Part shown: positions 1 to 7,269 of the stretch, one piece after another
Layout of the letters: each line of letters begins with the position of its first letter
Position numbering within the stretch: position 1 is the first letter of the stretch
Origin: Bacillota bacterium
GTDB taxonomy: Bacteria > Bacillota > UBA4882 > UBA8346
Length of the DNA: 32,608 nt
Assembly (NCBI GenBank): GCA_023435565.1
Contig: JAEYRN010000096.1
Coordinates: 1 to 32,608 of the forward strand
Reading direction: 5' to 3'
The notes under the pieces: model-generated
What the model was told of the DNA's origin: nothing
Seen by the model: the letters and a program-made list of their open reading frames with translations, nothing else
The model's database searches: none
Program-made: the position numbers and the translations under genes

Positions 1-73
1 ATACCAAATGAAGGGGTGTTTTTATATGATTTTCGCTAATTTGTCAATTACTGTTCATTTTTATGCCTGATAA
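1..73. repeat. Window edge with direct repeats, possible mobile-element end
   Basis: AT-rich non-coding sequence containing two near-identical copies of ATTACTGTTcATT / ATTACTGTTtATT about 30 bp apart (about 47-60 and 72-86). The second copy overlaps the stop region of the truncated M16 gene. Closely spaced short repeats at an element end are typical of IS21-type transposons, and the gene next to it is cut short, so an element boundary here is plausible. No transposase is visible, so this is only a suggestion. Confidence 0.25.
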
Positions 74-682
74 TTACTGTTTATTGGGTTTGTTCCAACT
101 TTCGCTCTGCGAAAGTTGAGTTAATAAATATTCTTCTTCTGTCTTCGCTTGTCTGAAGTTTTGCTCCCACTCGCTTTTCTTTCTATTAAAATATTCCGTA
201 TTAAATTTTGGCCTTTGTAATATTTCTGCAATTAGAGATATTAATTGATCTTGTTCAGTTATTAACGAGTTACCGTTAAAACTAAAATAATTATTATCCG
301 CATTCAGATTAAATTGAATCGCATTTAATTCTTGATATCGATTTAGCTCTTCTTCTCCGAAATTCTGAGTACCGGTAGTCATCATATCGGCCATAAAATC
401 CGTTATCCCAGCATTTTCTTTACTTTCAAGGCTTCTTCCCCAACGAATTGTACCGTTTACTATTAAGACCGGTATTTGGTGGTTTTCGGCCAGGTAAACG
501 GTGAGTCCGTTGTTTAGAACAATTCTTTGATAGTTTGGAATCTCAATTCGCGGTATGTCATTTTTGTTTTGCGATAGTTTTTCGTAAAGCTCCTGACTAA
601 ATTCTACCTTGGCCAAGACCGGTTGAAAAATAGTAGCGAAAACTATAAATATCACTAGAATGCTACGAATTAATTTCTTCAT
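74..682 (-). pseudogene. M16 peptidase-like protein, inactive-type subunit, C-terminally truncated
   Basis: N-terminal part of an M16-family (pitrilysin/processing peptidase) protein with a signal peptide (MKKLIRS then a hydrophobic stretch to about residue 24). The M16 core begins at about residue 50 (LNNGLTVYLAENHQIPV). The zinc motif HxxEH is absent: the aligned segment reads GITDFMADMMTTGT instead of a HLLEH-type sequence, as in the non-catalytic partner of two-gene M16B pairs. Family members are about 420-480 residues; this one stops at 202, after only about half the domain, in sequence (WNKPNKQ) unlike the family. It follows the intact M16 gene by 30 bp with its own ribosome site (AAGAGGTG), so it was probably the second gene of the operon and has lost its 3' half to an insertion or recombination. 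Confidence 0.7.
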
Positions 683-712
683 ATCACACCTCTTTTAGTT
701 ACATAGCCAGAT

Positions 713-2074
713 TCAATTCTTTTTAGGCAGAATAAATCCCAATGTTCGATTTTCTTTTATAAAATACTTTTTGGCGACCCGGATAAGGTCTTCTTTGGTT
801 AATTCGTTAATTGCTTGAATTTCTTTCTGGTAATAATCACGATCATTATAGTTGAGATGTCCGGCAATAATTATATCCTTAAAACTTCTCATATCCTTTT
901 GGGCGAAAACAAGCTCTTTTAAAACTGCTTTTTTGAGTACCAGAAGTTCTTCGTCGGTTATTCCACTTTCAACCAGCCTTTTTAATTCCACTTCAAAGCC
1001 CTTAGTTACCTCAGCAATTTTATTCTCGGAATTTGGGACTAAGACTACCTGAGCATATCCCGGTATAGGTAAACGGTTGACCCATGAACCGGCGCCTAGA
1101 ATAATTTCTTGTTTTTGATTTAACTCTGTATTAATCCTAGATGTAGGTTTGTTTATTAATATCTCCAACAAAAATTCGATACTTGTCATATCAGGATGAT
1201 TACCGGCGGGAAGTTTATAAATCATAATAATGTAAGGTATTTTAATCAATTTTTCAATTGAGATTACGCGTTCTTCATTTTGCTCGGGTTCAAAAGTATT
1301 AATCCGTTCTATTTTTTGTGGTTGATATGCTCCGAAATATTTTTCGGCTAATTCCATAACAACCTTAGGATTAGCATCGCCTGAAACAACTAAAGCTGCA
1401 TTATTGGGGGCATAATATTGCCGGTAAAAAGCATTTATATCCTCAACAGATAAGCCCTGAATATCTTTCATCCATCCGATTATTTGGTGATGTAATGATG
1501 ATTGTTGAAAAGCAGTCGCCATGATTTCTTCATATGCCGATCGAATAGCATCGTTTTCAATGCTTCTCCTTCGTTCTTGCATTACTACTTCTTTTTCACG
1601 CTCAAATTCTTCCGAATCAAACTTCAAATTACGCATCCGGTCCGCTTCAATGGCAATCCCTAATTCCAAATTGGTTGCCGGGAGTTCCTCATAGTATTTG
1701 GTATAACTTGAATGTGTGCTTGCGTTGTTATAGCCGCCGACTTTTTTAACTAATTTATGAACCTGATCTTTTGCCAAAGTGCCTGTCCCTAAAAACATAG
1801 TATGCTCTAGTAAATGAGAGATTCCGGTAATGCCTTCCGGTTCATCCAAAGAGCCAACCTTATACCAGAGACTAACCTCGACTAACGGTACTTTATGATC
1901 TTCAAACACAAAAATCTCCAATCCATTCTCCAGCTTTGAGTATGAATATTTCACTTCTGGTATGGAAATTTGACTGTTGTTAGAAACCGCTTCACCTAGG
2001 ACTATGCTTGTAAAAATGCTTATGAATAAAGATAGAAATAATATGAATTTGATGTTCCTTCTGATACTAAGCAA
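713..2074 (-). CDS. M16 family zinc metallopeptidase, secreted
   Basis: A 453-residue M16B-type peptidase. The signal peptide is residues 1 to about 28. The catalytic inverted zinc motif is seen as GISHLLEHTMFLGTGT, and the downstream Glu ligand lies in the segment EREKEVVMQERR. The C-terminal M16 domain covers roughly residues 215-400. Length and motifs fit an active, exported or membrane-attached peptidase that would pair with the catalytically dead neighbour at 74-682. The start is TTG, supported by a strong ribosome site (AAGGAGGAGG) 7-8 nt upstream; no ATG or GTG fits better. The peptide substrate cannot be inferred. Confidence 0.9.
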   Translation of the reverse strand: MLSIRRNIKFILFLSLFISIFTSIVLGEAVSNNSQISIPEVKYSYSKLENGLEIFVFEDHKVPLVEVSLWYKVGSLDEPEGITGISHLLEHTMFLGTGTLAKDQVHKLVKKVGGYNNASTHSSYTKYYEELPATNLELGIAIEADRMRNLKFDSEEFEREKEVVMQERRRSIENDAIRSAYEEIMATAFQQSSLHHQIIGWMKDIQGLSVEDINAFYRQYYAPNNAALVVSGDANPKVVMELAEKYFGAYQPQKIERINTFEPEQNEERVISIEKLIKIPYIIMIYKLPAGNHPDMTSIEFLLEILINKPTSRINTELNQKQEIILGAGSWVNRLPIPGYAQVVLVPNSENKIAEVTKGFEVELKRLVESGITDEELLVLKKAVLKELVFAQKDMRSFKDIIIAGHLNYNDRDYYQKEIQAINELTKEDLIRVAKKYFIKENRTLGFILPKKN

Positions 2075-2152
2075 AATGAGCCTCCTCCTTTTTTAAGCTG
2101 TTTAGGATGCCAATATCTAAAAACTGACAAAAAATATTATTTATTAAAAAAC

Positions 2153-2704
2153 CTACAAGACAAATCCTCCAATTATTCCAGCCAAAACCGTCAGAGCAAT
2201 CGGCCCTAGCTTGTACTTTTTTGCGCCGATAATGGTTAGGACAAAGATCCCTAAGGCAGGTAGGTTTATTAATTCAAAAAAATTTTTAAAGTCGATTTTG
2301 CCTTTAAAAATGGAGGTTTCTGCAAAAAAAATCACTGCTGAGGCGATCATTCCGACTGTCACAGGTCTAATCCCGGAAATAATTTCTTTTACCAGAGTAT
2401 TATTTTTAAATTTGGTAAAAAAAGAATCAATTATCAGAATAATGACAAATGAGGATAGAGTCACTCCAAGGGTGGCAAAAAGAGCACCTAAAAAAGCAGC
2501 GGATTTATATCCGACATAAGTTGCGGCATTAACGGCAATAGGACCGGGAGTCATTTGTGATAACGCGACAATGTCCGAAAATTCTTTAGACGGGAGTAAG
2601 CCCAGAGTTTGAATATCCTTATATATTAATGGTAACATCGCATAGCCGCCGCCAAAACTAAAAATACCTATTCTAAAAAAAACTAAAAATAACGTCTTCA
2701 GCAT
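2153..2704 (-). CDS. chrA: Chromate transporter-family protein, short form (second of pair)
   Basis: A 183-residue single-domain CHR protein, about half the size of the long ChrA form. The conserved N-terminal signature FFRIGIFSFGGGYAMLPLI and the later SQMTPGPIAVNAATYVG segment are both present, followed by several hydrophobic segments and a positive-inside pattern. Short CHR proteins work as pairs encoded by adjacent genes; here the start codon overlaps the last base of the upstream gene, so the two are translationally coupled. Family knowledge points to chromate efflux, but many pairs are untested and the true substrate may be another anion. Confidence 0.88.
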   Translation of the reverse strand: MLKTLFLVFFRIGIFSFGGGYAMLPLIYKDIQTLGLLPSKEFSDIVALSQMTPGPIAVNAATYVGYKSAAFLGALFATLGVTLSSFVIILIIDSFFTKFKNNTLVKEIISGIRPVTVGMIASAVIFFAETSIFKGKIDFKNFFELINLPALGIFVLTIIGAKKYKLGPIALTVLAGIIGGFVL

Positions 2705-3252
2705 TAGCTCTGCCCCTTATTATTCCAATATGAAAAAAGACCTGCTATGCCCCCGAAAATCACGGCCCACATAGCATGAATGTCAAAAATTACAATCATT
2801 CCAAAAGAAACCAAGGCAATGACAAACGCAGCCTTTCCTTCTATCGCTGATTTCCCAAGTTTCAAAGCCGCTAGTAGGATCAGTGCGGCTGAAGCGGCAC
2901 GGATCCCGGTGAATACTTTATCAACTATTAAATTATTTTTTAGACCGGTTAGGATAGTAATAATTAGAATTATCGAAACAAAAGCCGGTAGAACTACTCC
3001 TAAGGTTGCTGCGATGGCGCCGCTTAAACCTGATACTCTATTACCGATAAAAATTGCCGAATTGATTGAGATTACTCCCGGAACTGACTGAGAGATCGCG
3101 AAAATGTCCAGAACATCAGCCTCACTTACCCAATGACGTTTATCGACAACTTCCTTTTGAATAAGCGGAAGCATCGCCAATCCGCCCCCAAAGGTAAATG
3201 CCCCGATTTTAAAAAAGGTCCAAAAGATACCAAGTAAATTCTTTAGTTTCAT
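2704..3252 (-). CDS. chrA: Chromate transporter-family protein, short form (first of pair)
   Basis: Single-domain CHR protein with FFKIGAFTFGGGLAMLPLI near the N-terminus and SQSVPGVISINSAIFIG at about residues 70-90. I chose the ATG at 3252 (182 residues) over the upstream ATG at 3279 because the sequence CTAAGGAAA lies just before it and because it gives an N-terminus aligned with the partner protein. It forms a two-gene operon with the gene at 2153-2704 and probably an antiparallel heterodimer in the membrane. The paralogous sequences suggest an old duplication. Confidence 0.88.
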   Translation of the reverse strand: MKLKNLLGIFWTFFKIGAFTFGGGLAMLPLIQKEVVDKRHWVSEADVLDIFAISQSVPGVISINSAIFIGNRVSGLSGAIAATLGVVLPAFVSIILIITILTGLKNNLIVDKVFTGIRAASAALILLAALKLGKSAIEGKAAFVIALVSFGMIVIFDIHAMWAVIFGGIAGLFSYWNNKGQS

Positions 3253-3321
3253 TATTTTCCTTAGATAGTTTGGTTTCAATCCACTCTTATTTTTTTTCTT
3301 ATGTTGTTGGTCAATTGTAAT

Positions 3322-3362
3322 TAATGTGGGTCAGCAAGTTAATTAAAGTGACAAAGACGATC
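3322..3362 (-). repeat. Dispersed repeat family 1, degenerate copy
   Basis: Read on the minus strand this sequence contains TCGTC, GTCA, TGACCCACATTA in the same order as two better copies at 4638-4700 and 17563-17620 (TCGTCCACGTCA ... TTGACccACG). The match is partial, so it is listed as a degenerate member. It lies in the gap upstream of the chrA pair. Confidence 0.4.
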
Positions 3363-3451
3363 TAAACGTATTTTTCCGTATAACTGGTATACTTATCAAC
3401 CAATACTTCTATTTTATTATCGGATTTTCCTATCTCCGATTTCTTAAAAAT

Positions 3452-3478
3452 AAAACCACGGCTTTTTACCGTGGTTTT
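3452..3478 (-). terminator. Intrinsic terminator
   Basis: Perfect 10-bp inverted repeat AAAACCACGG / CCGTGGTTTT with a 7-nt loop, T-rich on the minus strand, 40 bp after the stop of the gene at 3519-4163. Confidence 0.85.
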
Positions 3479-3518
3479 AGCTTAATATAAACATAACTTT
3501 ATAATTCGTTTATTTTTA

Positions 3519-4163
3519 TTATAGATCTAAGTCAATTGAAATCCGGACCGCTTCTTTATCTCCAAATTTGAAAAAATCAAGCTTAACATCAAGATCATTA
3601 TCACGAGGGGAGCTGCGTCGGTATTTTTCTTCTCTTGTATCCCAAGAACCGGACCATTTTTCATTGTTCCCCCGGATAACCATTATTGCAAGCCTTCGTG
3701 CTCTTAATGAATGGTGAATTGCTTGTTGGTATAAACCAGCCATGTATAATCGACGGGCTTTTTGTTGATGAGCGACTGCTTGTGCCAGTCCCTTGTAATA
3801 ATTTCTGCGTCCTGTAGACCTTTGTGCGACAAATATTACATCGGCAGTACGGTGAATTATGTAGCGAGCATCATTTCTTTCTTGTTCTCTGCGTTCGTGT
3901 TCACGACGTTCATGTTCTCTTCGTTCTCGTTCCCGGCGTTCACGTTCCCTACGTTCTTGTTCGCGACGTTCACGTTCTCTTCGTTCTTGCTCCCGTCGGT
4001 CTCGATCTCCCCGTTTATGGTCCTGTTTTCGATTTTGTTGACTAATCACACTTACAACAGATTTACTAGGTTGGATAAAGAAATTATCTCCTGCAGCTAA
4101 AGAACTCATTGGTACGGCCCCAATCAAACCGGCCATGGCGAGACTGATTATCTTCTTTTTCAT
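3519..4163 (-). CDS. Secreted Arg/Glu-rich repeat protein, function unknown
   Basis: A 214-residue protein with a clear signal peptide (MKKKIISLAMAGLIGAVPMSSLAAG). After a short basic stretch, residues about 50-96 are an almost uninterrupted run of RREQER / RRERER / RREHER units. The E/R spacing favours a long single alpha-helix or coiled coil with dense opposing charge. The remaining 110 residues (from DARYIIHRTADVIF) are a normal-looking, partly helical domain ending in an acidic strand-like tail (LDVKLDFFKFGDKEAVRISIDLDL). I do not recognise the family. The gene is monocistronic, with a terminator at 3452-3478. The repeat is also visible in the DNA, so its copy number is prone to change by slippage. 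Confidence 0.75.
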   Translation of the reverse strand: MKKKIISLAMAGLIGAVPMSSLAAGDNFFIQPSKSVVSVISQQNRKQDHKRGDRDRREQERRERERREQERRERERRERERREHERREHERREQERNDARYIIHRTADVIFVAQRSTGRRNYYKGLAQAVAHQQKARRLYMAGLYQQAIHHSLRARRLAIMVIRGNNEKWSGSWDTREEKYRRSSPRDNDLDVKLDFFKFGDKEAVRISIDLDL

Positions 4164-4433
4164 AATGTTTCCCCTTTCTTAATTATGTTGGTTTGATTTT
4201 AGCTTATAAGAATGAAGTAAAAATAAATTAAAAATAAAGAATTATTAAGTGAAGCAAATTAGCAGTGAAGATAAACGCTGAAAAGTATACCAACAAGCAC
4301 AGATATTCTATAATATGCAAATAAAAGACTAAGATATAATTCATTTGACACAATTTAGCTACCAAATAATTAGATCAATAATAATAGCTTAATAAATATA
4401 CATTTTTTACTAGAATAGATTTATAAAATGCTC

Positions 4434-4462
4434 TTTTCTGATTTTTGAATTTGGGATATAAT
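4434..4462 (+). promoter_or_regulatory. Probable promoter of riboswitch leader
   Basis: TATAAT at 4457-4462 followed after about 7 nt by a purine-rich start region and then the riboswitch. The -35 at 4434-4439 (TTTTCT) is weak, so help from an activator is possible. Confidence 0.5.
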
Positions 4463-4499
4463 AGAAAGGAAATCAGAATTAAGAAAATTATCCAGATTG

Positions 4500-4592
4500 G
4501 AAAACTGAAAACGGCAAACTTGTCGAAAGGCAAGGACGCAAAACCACGAGTCTAAGGGTTTTTACCTAAGATTGTCGGGTTGCCAGGTTACT
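4500..4592 (+). promoter_or_regulatory. Cyclic di-GMP-I (GEMM-I) riboswitch aptamer
   Basis: The conserved GEMM-I landmarks occur in order: GGCAAAC (4513-4519), a hairpin CTTGTC-GAAA-GGCAAG (4519-4534) whose GAAA tetraloop is the docking loop of this class, GGACGCAAA (4534-4542), then CC..GAGTCTAA leading into a second hairpin (AGTCT 4549-4553 with AGATT 4569-4573; AGG with CCT) and finally CGGGTTGCC (4576-4584). This matches the Vibrio Vc2 pattern (GGCAAACC, GAAA loop, GGGACGCAAAGCC, CCTAA, GGGGTTACC). It senses cyclic di-GMP. The next gene on this strand is the AfsA-like gene, behind an intrinsic terminator. Confidence 0.92.
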
Positions 4593-4607
4593 TGCGTAAT
4601 ATATGCT

Positions 4608-4637
4608 AAAACCATGGCTCCGGAGCCATGGTTTTTT
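4608..4637 (+). terminator. Riboswitch expression-platform terminator
   Basis: A perfect 14-bp inverted repeat (AAAACCATGGCTCC and its complement) immediately followed by TTTTTT. It lies about 16 nt after the aptamer. The aptamer segment GCCAGGTT (4582-4589) is complementary, with one bulged A, to AACCATGGC (4610-4618) in the 5' arm, so aptamer closure and terminator formation can compete with an alternative pairing. Confidence 0.88.
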
Positions 4638-4700
4638 AAGTAGTCGTCCACGTCAACATCCTGTTGACCCACGTTATATAATGAAAAGTTGATGTGGATC
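4638..4700 (+). repeat. Dispersed repeat family 1, copy 1
   Basis: Shares AAGTAGTCGTCCACGTCA, TTGAC, CACGT and ATGAAAA..GTTGA with 17563-17620. It contains a small hairpin GTCAACA-TCC-TGTTGAC; the other copy keeps a related stem with different bases. It separates the riboswitch terminator from the AfsA-like gene. Confidence 0.65.
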
Positions 4701-4824
4701 GACAAGCATCGATAGCATTTTCTAAGTAGTTGTTTCTATATTAATTTGTTACATTGCCGAAGGGAGGTAAGGCTTTATCCTAAACACCTAACAAAAAATA
4801 TAACGACTCAAAGGGGAGAATAAT

Positions 4825-5694
4825 ATGGAAAACGCTAATGTACTAAAAATTGATGATCAGTACGTTGAAAATGAACAAACTTGCCGGCAGTATTCCATAG
4901 TTTTTGACGGGTGTAAATACGTAGAAGATGGTAAGAGTTGCGTCATCCCTGTAAAAAGTCGTCGCGAAGCGGAATTGTATTTATTAAGTTTGGGTGAAGC
5001 AGCTGAGGTTATTATTGATAACCAGGCACGTTCTGCATATCCCGATGTGTGGGACTGGTTATCAGGAAGAAATACTTCAGATGTTTTAACCAATCTCAAG
5101 TGGTCATATCGGGAAGAAGAAGAAGTTTTTGATATTGTCGAAAAAATCCCTTTACCTCCTTGTATAAATGAAAGTTTTTTAAAGATGCATAATAATGATC
5201 CGGACCCGGAACGAATCGAACCGGAATTTGTCCACAAGACCCACTCCGAAAACGTATTAATCTCCAAACCATTTCAATGCGGTAATATGTTCTACTTCAA
5301 CGGTTTTACCAAGTCCCCGGAATTTAATATCGATCATTATTCCGACCATGTTGAAGGTATTATCATGTTCGAAGTTGCCCGACAGGCAGGGAATGCTACC
5401 GGGCATTTGATAGGTATGCCTTTAAATGGGACAAACATTATTTTAAAAACAGTTACCCGCCATACCAAATTCCTTGAAGCCAGTGAACCATACTTGATTC
5501 GTACTATCCCCGCCTATAAACCCAGGGGAGGGGTTGGATATTGTGTATATAATATTATCCAAAACGGAAAATCCTGTATGGCTGGGTATTTTTCTGTAAT
5601 AGCTTATAATTCAAAGGATATATACAAACGTTTTCGAAATTCGAAATTGATTGATCGGGCGCCTGGTGAAAAGGTGGTTGGTATGCAAAAATAA
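4825..5694 (+). CDS. AfsA-type hotdog domain protein, putative butenolide/butyrolactone signal synthase
   Basis: A 289-residue cytosolic protein. Residues about 1-130 are not recognised. Residues about 133-275 form one A-factor-type hotdog domain: FVHKTHSENVLIS (the VHK..E..L signature) and FNIDHYSDHVEGIIMFEVARQAG, corresponding to the family's DH..DHVPG...EAARQA helix. In Streptomyces, AfsA/ScbA condense a beta-ketoacyl thioester with dihydroxyacetone phosphate to give a butenolide phosphate. Those enzymes carry two hotdog repeats; only one is obvious here, so catalysis is inferred. The start has a good ribosome site (AAAGGGGAGA). Expression should be controlled by the c-di-GMP riboswitch and terminator upstream. 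Following genes encode a phosphatase, a reductase and a flavodoxin-ferredoxin, the activities such a pathway would need. This gene is richer in G+C than those after it. It could instead act on another acyl substrate. Confidence 0.75.
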   Translation: MENANVLKIDDQYVENEQTCRQYSIVFDGCKYVEDGKSCVIPVKSRREAELYLLSLGEAAEVIIDNQARSAYPDVWDWLSGRNTSDVLTNLKWSYREEEEVFDIVEKIPLPPCINESFLKMHNNDPDPERIEPEFVHKTHSENVLISKPFQCGNMFYFNGFTKSPEFNIDHYSDHVEGIIMFEVARQAGNATGHLIGMPLNGTNIILKTVTRHTKFLEASEPYLIRTIPAYKPRGGVGYCVYNIIQNGKSCMAGYFSVIAYNSKDIYKRFRNSKLIDRAPGEKVVGMQK

Positions 5695-5794
5695 GGTCAT
5701 AATTAAGATGGTAATAATTAATACAATTTCTAAGGTATAGTGGTGTTGATTTTACTGGTAAATATTAAAATTTATATTTAAGGATATAATTATA

Positions 5795-6502
5795 ATGACT
5801 AAAAAAGCTACTACAAACAAAAATTCTATTAAAAAAAAACCAGACACTATTTTTATTGATTTTGATGGAGTAATTTCAAAAAATTCTATTTTGTATAATT
5901 TTAAGAGCGCTTATCAGTTTATTAATCAATATATTTCAATTCCGTATGATACCGTGTATAGTTTATTAAAAAGTACAACAGCCTTTTCAATGAAAAACAC
6001 ACTAGATTTTTTATTAGCATCCTTTGGTATTACGGATATCTCACGAAAACAACAGGGCCAATTAATTAAGAATTTGTACAAAAATAACATCGAAGTTAAA
6101 ATTGAAGATGGTTTTTTCGATTTTATCGATTTTTGTGAGGATAATTCAATTAATTATTTTATCTTTTCTTCTGCAGGTTTAAGTATCAAAGGAATTCCCG
6201 AGTTAGTTAATAGGATCAGTAATAATTGTATTTATAATTTAAATGGACGATCAAAAGTGAATCCCAAAACTTATCAAGAGGCAGCAAATGAATTGGGGCT
6301 TGATCTTAAGAAATGTTTGTTTATTGATGATACTCCTTTAGCGTTACAAATAGGAAAAATTCAAGGAATGATAACTGTTATGATGCTTAATGATGTTTTT
6401 ACTTTGGAAGATTATCAAATTTATAGCTCTTTTATTGATTTTAAGATCAATTCATTTACTGAATTAGGAGTGATTTTTAATGATGTATTCTTTAGAAAAT
6501 AA
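5795..6502 (+). CDS. HAD-superfamily phosphatase
   Basis: A 235-residue haloacid dehalogenase-type hydrolase. Motif I is IFIDFDGVIS (nucleophile and acid Asp in DFDG), motif II is the Ser in YFIFSSAG, motif III is the Lys in RSKVNPKTY and motif IV is LFIDDTPLALQIG. An alpha-helical cap lies between motifs I and II (residues about 30-105), as in the beta-phosphoglucomutase-like subgroup. It follows the AfsA-like gene by 100 bp and overlaps the next gene by 23 bp. In the A-factor pathway a butenolide phosphate must be dephosphorylated, which would suit this enzyme, but the substrate is inference. The DNA from here to about 13.2 kb is very AT-rich compared with the AfsA-like gene. Confidence 0.85.
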   Translation: MTKKATTNKNSIKKKPDTIFIDFDGVISKNSILYNFKSAYQFINQYISIPYDTVYSLLKSTTAFSMKNTLDFLLASFGITDISRKQQGQLIKNLYKNNIEVKIEDGFFDFIDFCEDNSINYFIFSSAGLSIKGIPELVNRISNNCIYNLNGRSKVNPKTYQEAANELGLDLKKCLFIDDTPLALQIGKIQGMITVMMLNDVFTLEDYQIYSSFIDFKINSFTELGVIFNDVFFRK

Positions 6503-7238
6503 AATTGTTTTAGTAGTAGGGGGAACGTCAGGTATTGGTTTTGAAACGGTTAAAAGGTTTTCTGAAGAAGGATCAATTGTAATAATGTGTGGGCGAAATA
6601 TTGATAAAGGAAATAATGTCGTTAAACAGCTTCAAAACAAAGAAAAAATTGATTTTATAAAATGTGATATAGGCAATAAAAGCGATATAGAAAACCTTTT
6701 TAAAATTATTGAGAATAAATATAATAGACTTGATGTAGCTGTTAATAATGCTAGTATATTTTGCATGGGGAAATCTTTTCATGAATATTCTTTAGAAAAA
6801 TATAATGAGGTGATCAATGTAAATTTAACAGGTACTTTTTTATGTATGCAAAAAGAGATAAAAATGATGATTAATTCAAAAAAAGGTTCAATTATAAATA
6901 TAATAAGCACTGCTGGTGTTGGTGCTCAAACTTATGGTAGTGCGCCGTATATTATTAGTAAACATGGAGAAGTAGGTTTAACAAGAGTTGCTGCCTTAGA
7001 ATATGCTGAAAAAGGGATCAGGGTTAATGCAATACTACCCGGGATGACAGATACTGAGCTATTACGTCAAATTACAAACGAAAAAATGCTTAATGAAATT
7101 GTTGAAAGGTATCCAATGAAACGTTTACTTAAACCTATAGAAATTGCTGAAGCAGCTCTTTTTTTAAGTTCTGATGTAGCTTCAGGAATAAACGGATTAT
7201 TATTAACAATTGATCAGGGGAAATCAACAAAAACTTAA
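6480..7238 (+). CDS. Short-chain dehydrogenase/reductase (SDR)
   Basis: A 252-residue classical SDR. The cofactor loop is VVGGTSGIGFE (a variant of TGxxxGIG), the NNAG motif reads NNAS, and the catalytic set is Ser in NIISTAGVG with Tyr and Lys in PYIISKHG. The C-terminus (GINGLLLTIDQG) matches the family's GG-ending strand. The Arg after the second strand (CGRN) favours NADP(H). It starts inside the end of the HAD gene and uses the ribosome site TTAGGAG, so the two are co-translated. In Streptomyces butyrolactone clusters an SDR such as BarS1 reduces the side-chain ketone; an equivalent role is plausible, not shown. Confidence 0.88.
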   Translation: MMYSLENKIVLVVGGTSGIGFETVKRFSEEGSIVIMCGRNIDKGNNVVKQLQNKEKIDFIKCDIGNKSDIENLFKIIENKYNRLDVAVNNASIFCMGKSFHEYSLEKYNEVINVNLTGTFLCMQKEIKMMINSKKGSIINIISTAGVGAQTYGSAPYIISKHGEVGLTRVAALEYAEKGIRVNAILPGMTDTELLRQITNEKMLNEIVERYPMKRLLKPIEIAEAALFLSSDVASGINGLLLTIDQGKSTKT

Positions 7239-7269
7239 TTCATAATACTTTTGGTCAGGAAGGATAAAC

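Noticed and set aside
3880..4010. Repeated units that could suggest a CRISPR array
   Set aside because: Units are in-frame codon repeats of the gene on the minus strand, without unique spacers of constant length. No CRISPR array is seen in the window.
3762..4100. Plus-strand frames opposite the Arg/Glu-rich protein
   Set aside because: They are antisense shadows of the hexamer repeat, giving artificial Phe/Ser- or Val/His-rich repeats.
4740..4824. Leader peptide before the AfsA-like gene (GGGAGGT near 4760)
   Set aside because: No start codon lies at a usable distance; the motif is instead part of a small GGT..ACC hairpin.
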